Source of the DNA: Gloeophyllum trabeum ATCC 11539
Lineage: Eukaryota > Basidiomycota > Agaricomycetes > Gloeophyllales > Gloeophyllaceae
DNA: 64,000 nt
Direction: 5' to 3'
Assembly: GCF_000344685.1 (NCBI RefSeq)
Contig: NW_006920414.1
Coordinates: 1,234,677-1,298,676, forward strand
The notes under the pieces are model-generated. The model saw nothing but the letters and a program-made list of their open reading frames with translations. It was not told where the DNA came from and did not search any database. Shown here one piece after another: positions 62,549 to 64,000 of the stretch (its first letter is position 1; each line of letters opens with the position of its first letter). A program made the position numbers and the translations under genes.

Positions 62549-64000
62549 ATGGCCCCGACGCGCACCTCCCGAGCAAGGGCACCTCAAGTGCCCCTCTTCA
62601 AGGACGATACCGACTCTGGTGACGAGACTGAACAGGAGACCCCCAGGCCGCAGCGGCAACAGCTCAAGAAACGACTCAGCGAGGTCTACAATCCCGAGAA
62701 TGACCAAAGCTTCACCTCTGATACCGGCAGGGGACCCCTGAAGTCCGTGAACATCAACGATGACATGGCAGAGAAACGGAGACGGAGAAAGAGCACTAAG
62801 GGGGGGCTGGCTAATGGTCTTCTTGAAGAGGAGAATGCGGAGGCCGGTCCGTCTTCGGAAAGACATTCAGGGGGAGCCCCTGCAGAGTCCTCAAAGGCGG
62901 CAGGGCAAGGGCGACAAAAGCAGCCCTTGAATTCTGTAACCGAAGTACCTACTATCAACGTCCCCCTCGATGTTATGAGCTCCAACTTCGAAGAGTGGAT
63001 GAAGATGGCTACGGATAACGTGAGTGTTCTCCCCTAGGACCACCCCAATGTCGGCGACCGTCTGCCGGGTGCGGATGAGCTCTCTTCACGTATTGTTTAA
63101 TCTGCTGCGTCGAATAATCCATCCAACAACTTATCCTTTGAATTTCTTAGAAAATCAATGCTACCAACTCCTGGAATTTTGCCCTGATAGATTACTTCCA
63201 TGATATGTCTCTTCTCCGGAACAACACCGATAACTCCATTAATTTCCAACGGGCGTCATGCACCTTGGATGGCTGTGTCAAAATCTGGACTAGCCGTGTG
63301 GACAGTGTTGGAACGGAGACAGGGAAGCTCTTGAGCAATCTTGCTACTGACGGGAGAGTCGAGGAGGAAGAGGAGGTCAACTCCGACAACCCAGATCAAG
63401 ATCCCTCTCAGCCAAGAAAGCGTGCGAAGGCACATAAAGCTGAGTCGACCCTGGCCAAGAACGCAGCGCAATTGCGGAGCAAGAAACTTGATCTGGAGTT
63501 TAGCGTCGACCCCCTCTTCAAGAAGACGTGCGCTGACTTCGATGAGGGCGGTGCCCAAGGTCTGCTCATGAACCACTTGAGCTTGGGAGTGGGCAGCGAA
63601 GGTGCCATGAGGGTTATTTTTGACGCAAGCGACTCCATGGGTAAGACGGGCGAAGAAGAAGAGGACGTCCAAGAGCCCGAGGACGAAGTGGATCTGAGCT
63701 ACCTTAGAAGTAGGCGATTCCCGTCAACGCGCTGCTGTATATGACACTGACCCTGTTATTCTAGGTCAATTCCTGCCCGACTTGGACGTCCTGGAAGACA
63801 AGGCTATCTCTCACTCACTGGCCGGCTTCTCATTCTCTTTAGACTCCTTCTCGTTCGACGACACCGCGTTCGGGAAGCTTGACACTCACGCAGCGCTGGG
63901 TGGCGCTGAAGATGACGACGACGACGATCATCATGGCAGTGGGATGACAGGAGGCTTTGCTGACGACGTCCGCATGGACATTGGAGACCCAGGTGAAGAA
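62549..64000 (+). CDS. BRN1: Condensin subunit 2 (BRN1/Cnd2/Barren), 5' part
   Basis: Three exons reach the end of the window, about 400 codons. The N-terminus MAPTRTSRARAPQVPLFKDD is followed by KKRLSEVYNPENDQ. Then come EEWMKMATDN, KINATNSWNFALIDYFHDMS and INFQRASCTLDGCVKIWTSR with DSVGTETGKLLSNL, the conserved kleisin block that binds the SMC2 neck. The later part is acidic (SQFLPDLDVLEDKAISHSLA, then AEDDDDDD). The 131 nt intron after EEWMKMATDN is longer than most here. The kleisin bridges SMC2-SMC4 and recruits the HEAT subunits for mitotic chromosome compaction. The C-terminal winged helix lies beyond the window. Confidence 0.94.

Overview
The window is nuclear DNA of a filamentous basidiomycete, most likely an Agaricomycete. 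The evidence is dense spacing (28 protein genes in 64 kb), many 45-70 nt introns per gene, frequent divergent and convergent pairs, and lineage-typical proteins: a Ubc2-type Ste50 adaptor with two SH3 domains, a basidiomycete-type Zn2Cys6 regulator, and a GH16 endoglucanase. No rRNA, convincing tRNA, CRISPR or prokaryotic operon structure was seen. Gene models were built by joining reading frames at GT...AG sites, so outer boundaries are firmer than some inner exon edges.

Layout. 1-10.5 kb: 3' end of a DUF1295 steroid-reductase-like protein (+), ZPR1 (-), a long ABCC-type ABC transporter (+) and a YEA4/SLC35B4-type nucleotide-sugar transporter (+). 10.6-20 kb: Nup35/Nup53 (-) and DNA polymerase delta POL3 (+) sharing a 210 bp promoter, a 1.75 kb gene-free stretch, then a secreted GH16 enzyme (+). 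20-29 kb: PAT1 (+), a GT2-like membrane glycosyltransferase (-) and the Ste50/Ubc2 adaptor (-). 29-41 kb: a proline-rich unknown protein (+), a BRAP2/ETP1 RING protein (-), a CoA-type Nudix hydrolase (+), IPI3 (-), a DNAJB6-like J protein (+) and a complex I 21 kDa subunit (-). 41-53 kb: a nuclear-basket-type nucleoporin (+), CDK7 (-), makorin (-), a 424 bp hAT-type MITE, HFI1/ADA1 (+), an OHCU decarboxylase-like protein (+), a small J protein (-) and TAF10 (-). 54-64 kb: a Zn2Cys6 transcription factor (+), RPC53 (-), HPT1 (+), an MRS3/4 carrier (+) and the 5' part of condensin BRN1 (+).

Most genes are housekeeping and not functionally clustered. Two SAGA subunits (HFI1, TAF10) lie within 4.2 kb, and two replication/chromosome genes (POL3, BRN1) each have an ACGCGT (MCB-like) site 80-95 bp before the start codon.

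The clearest structure outside genes is the intact-looking non-autonomous transposon at 48417-48840. It has 13 bp perfect terminal inverted repeats, a second 11 bp inverted block at identical spacing, and a perfect 8 bp target-site duplication. It sits in the divergent makorin/HFI1 promoter. I found no strong case for a wholly new multi-gene system.
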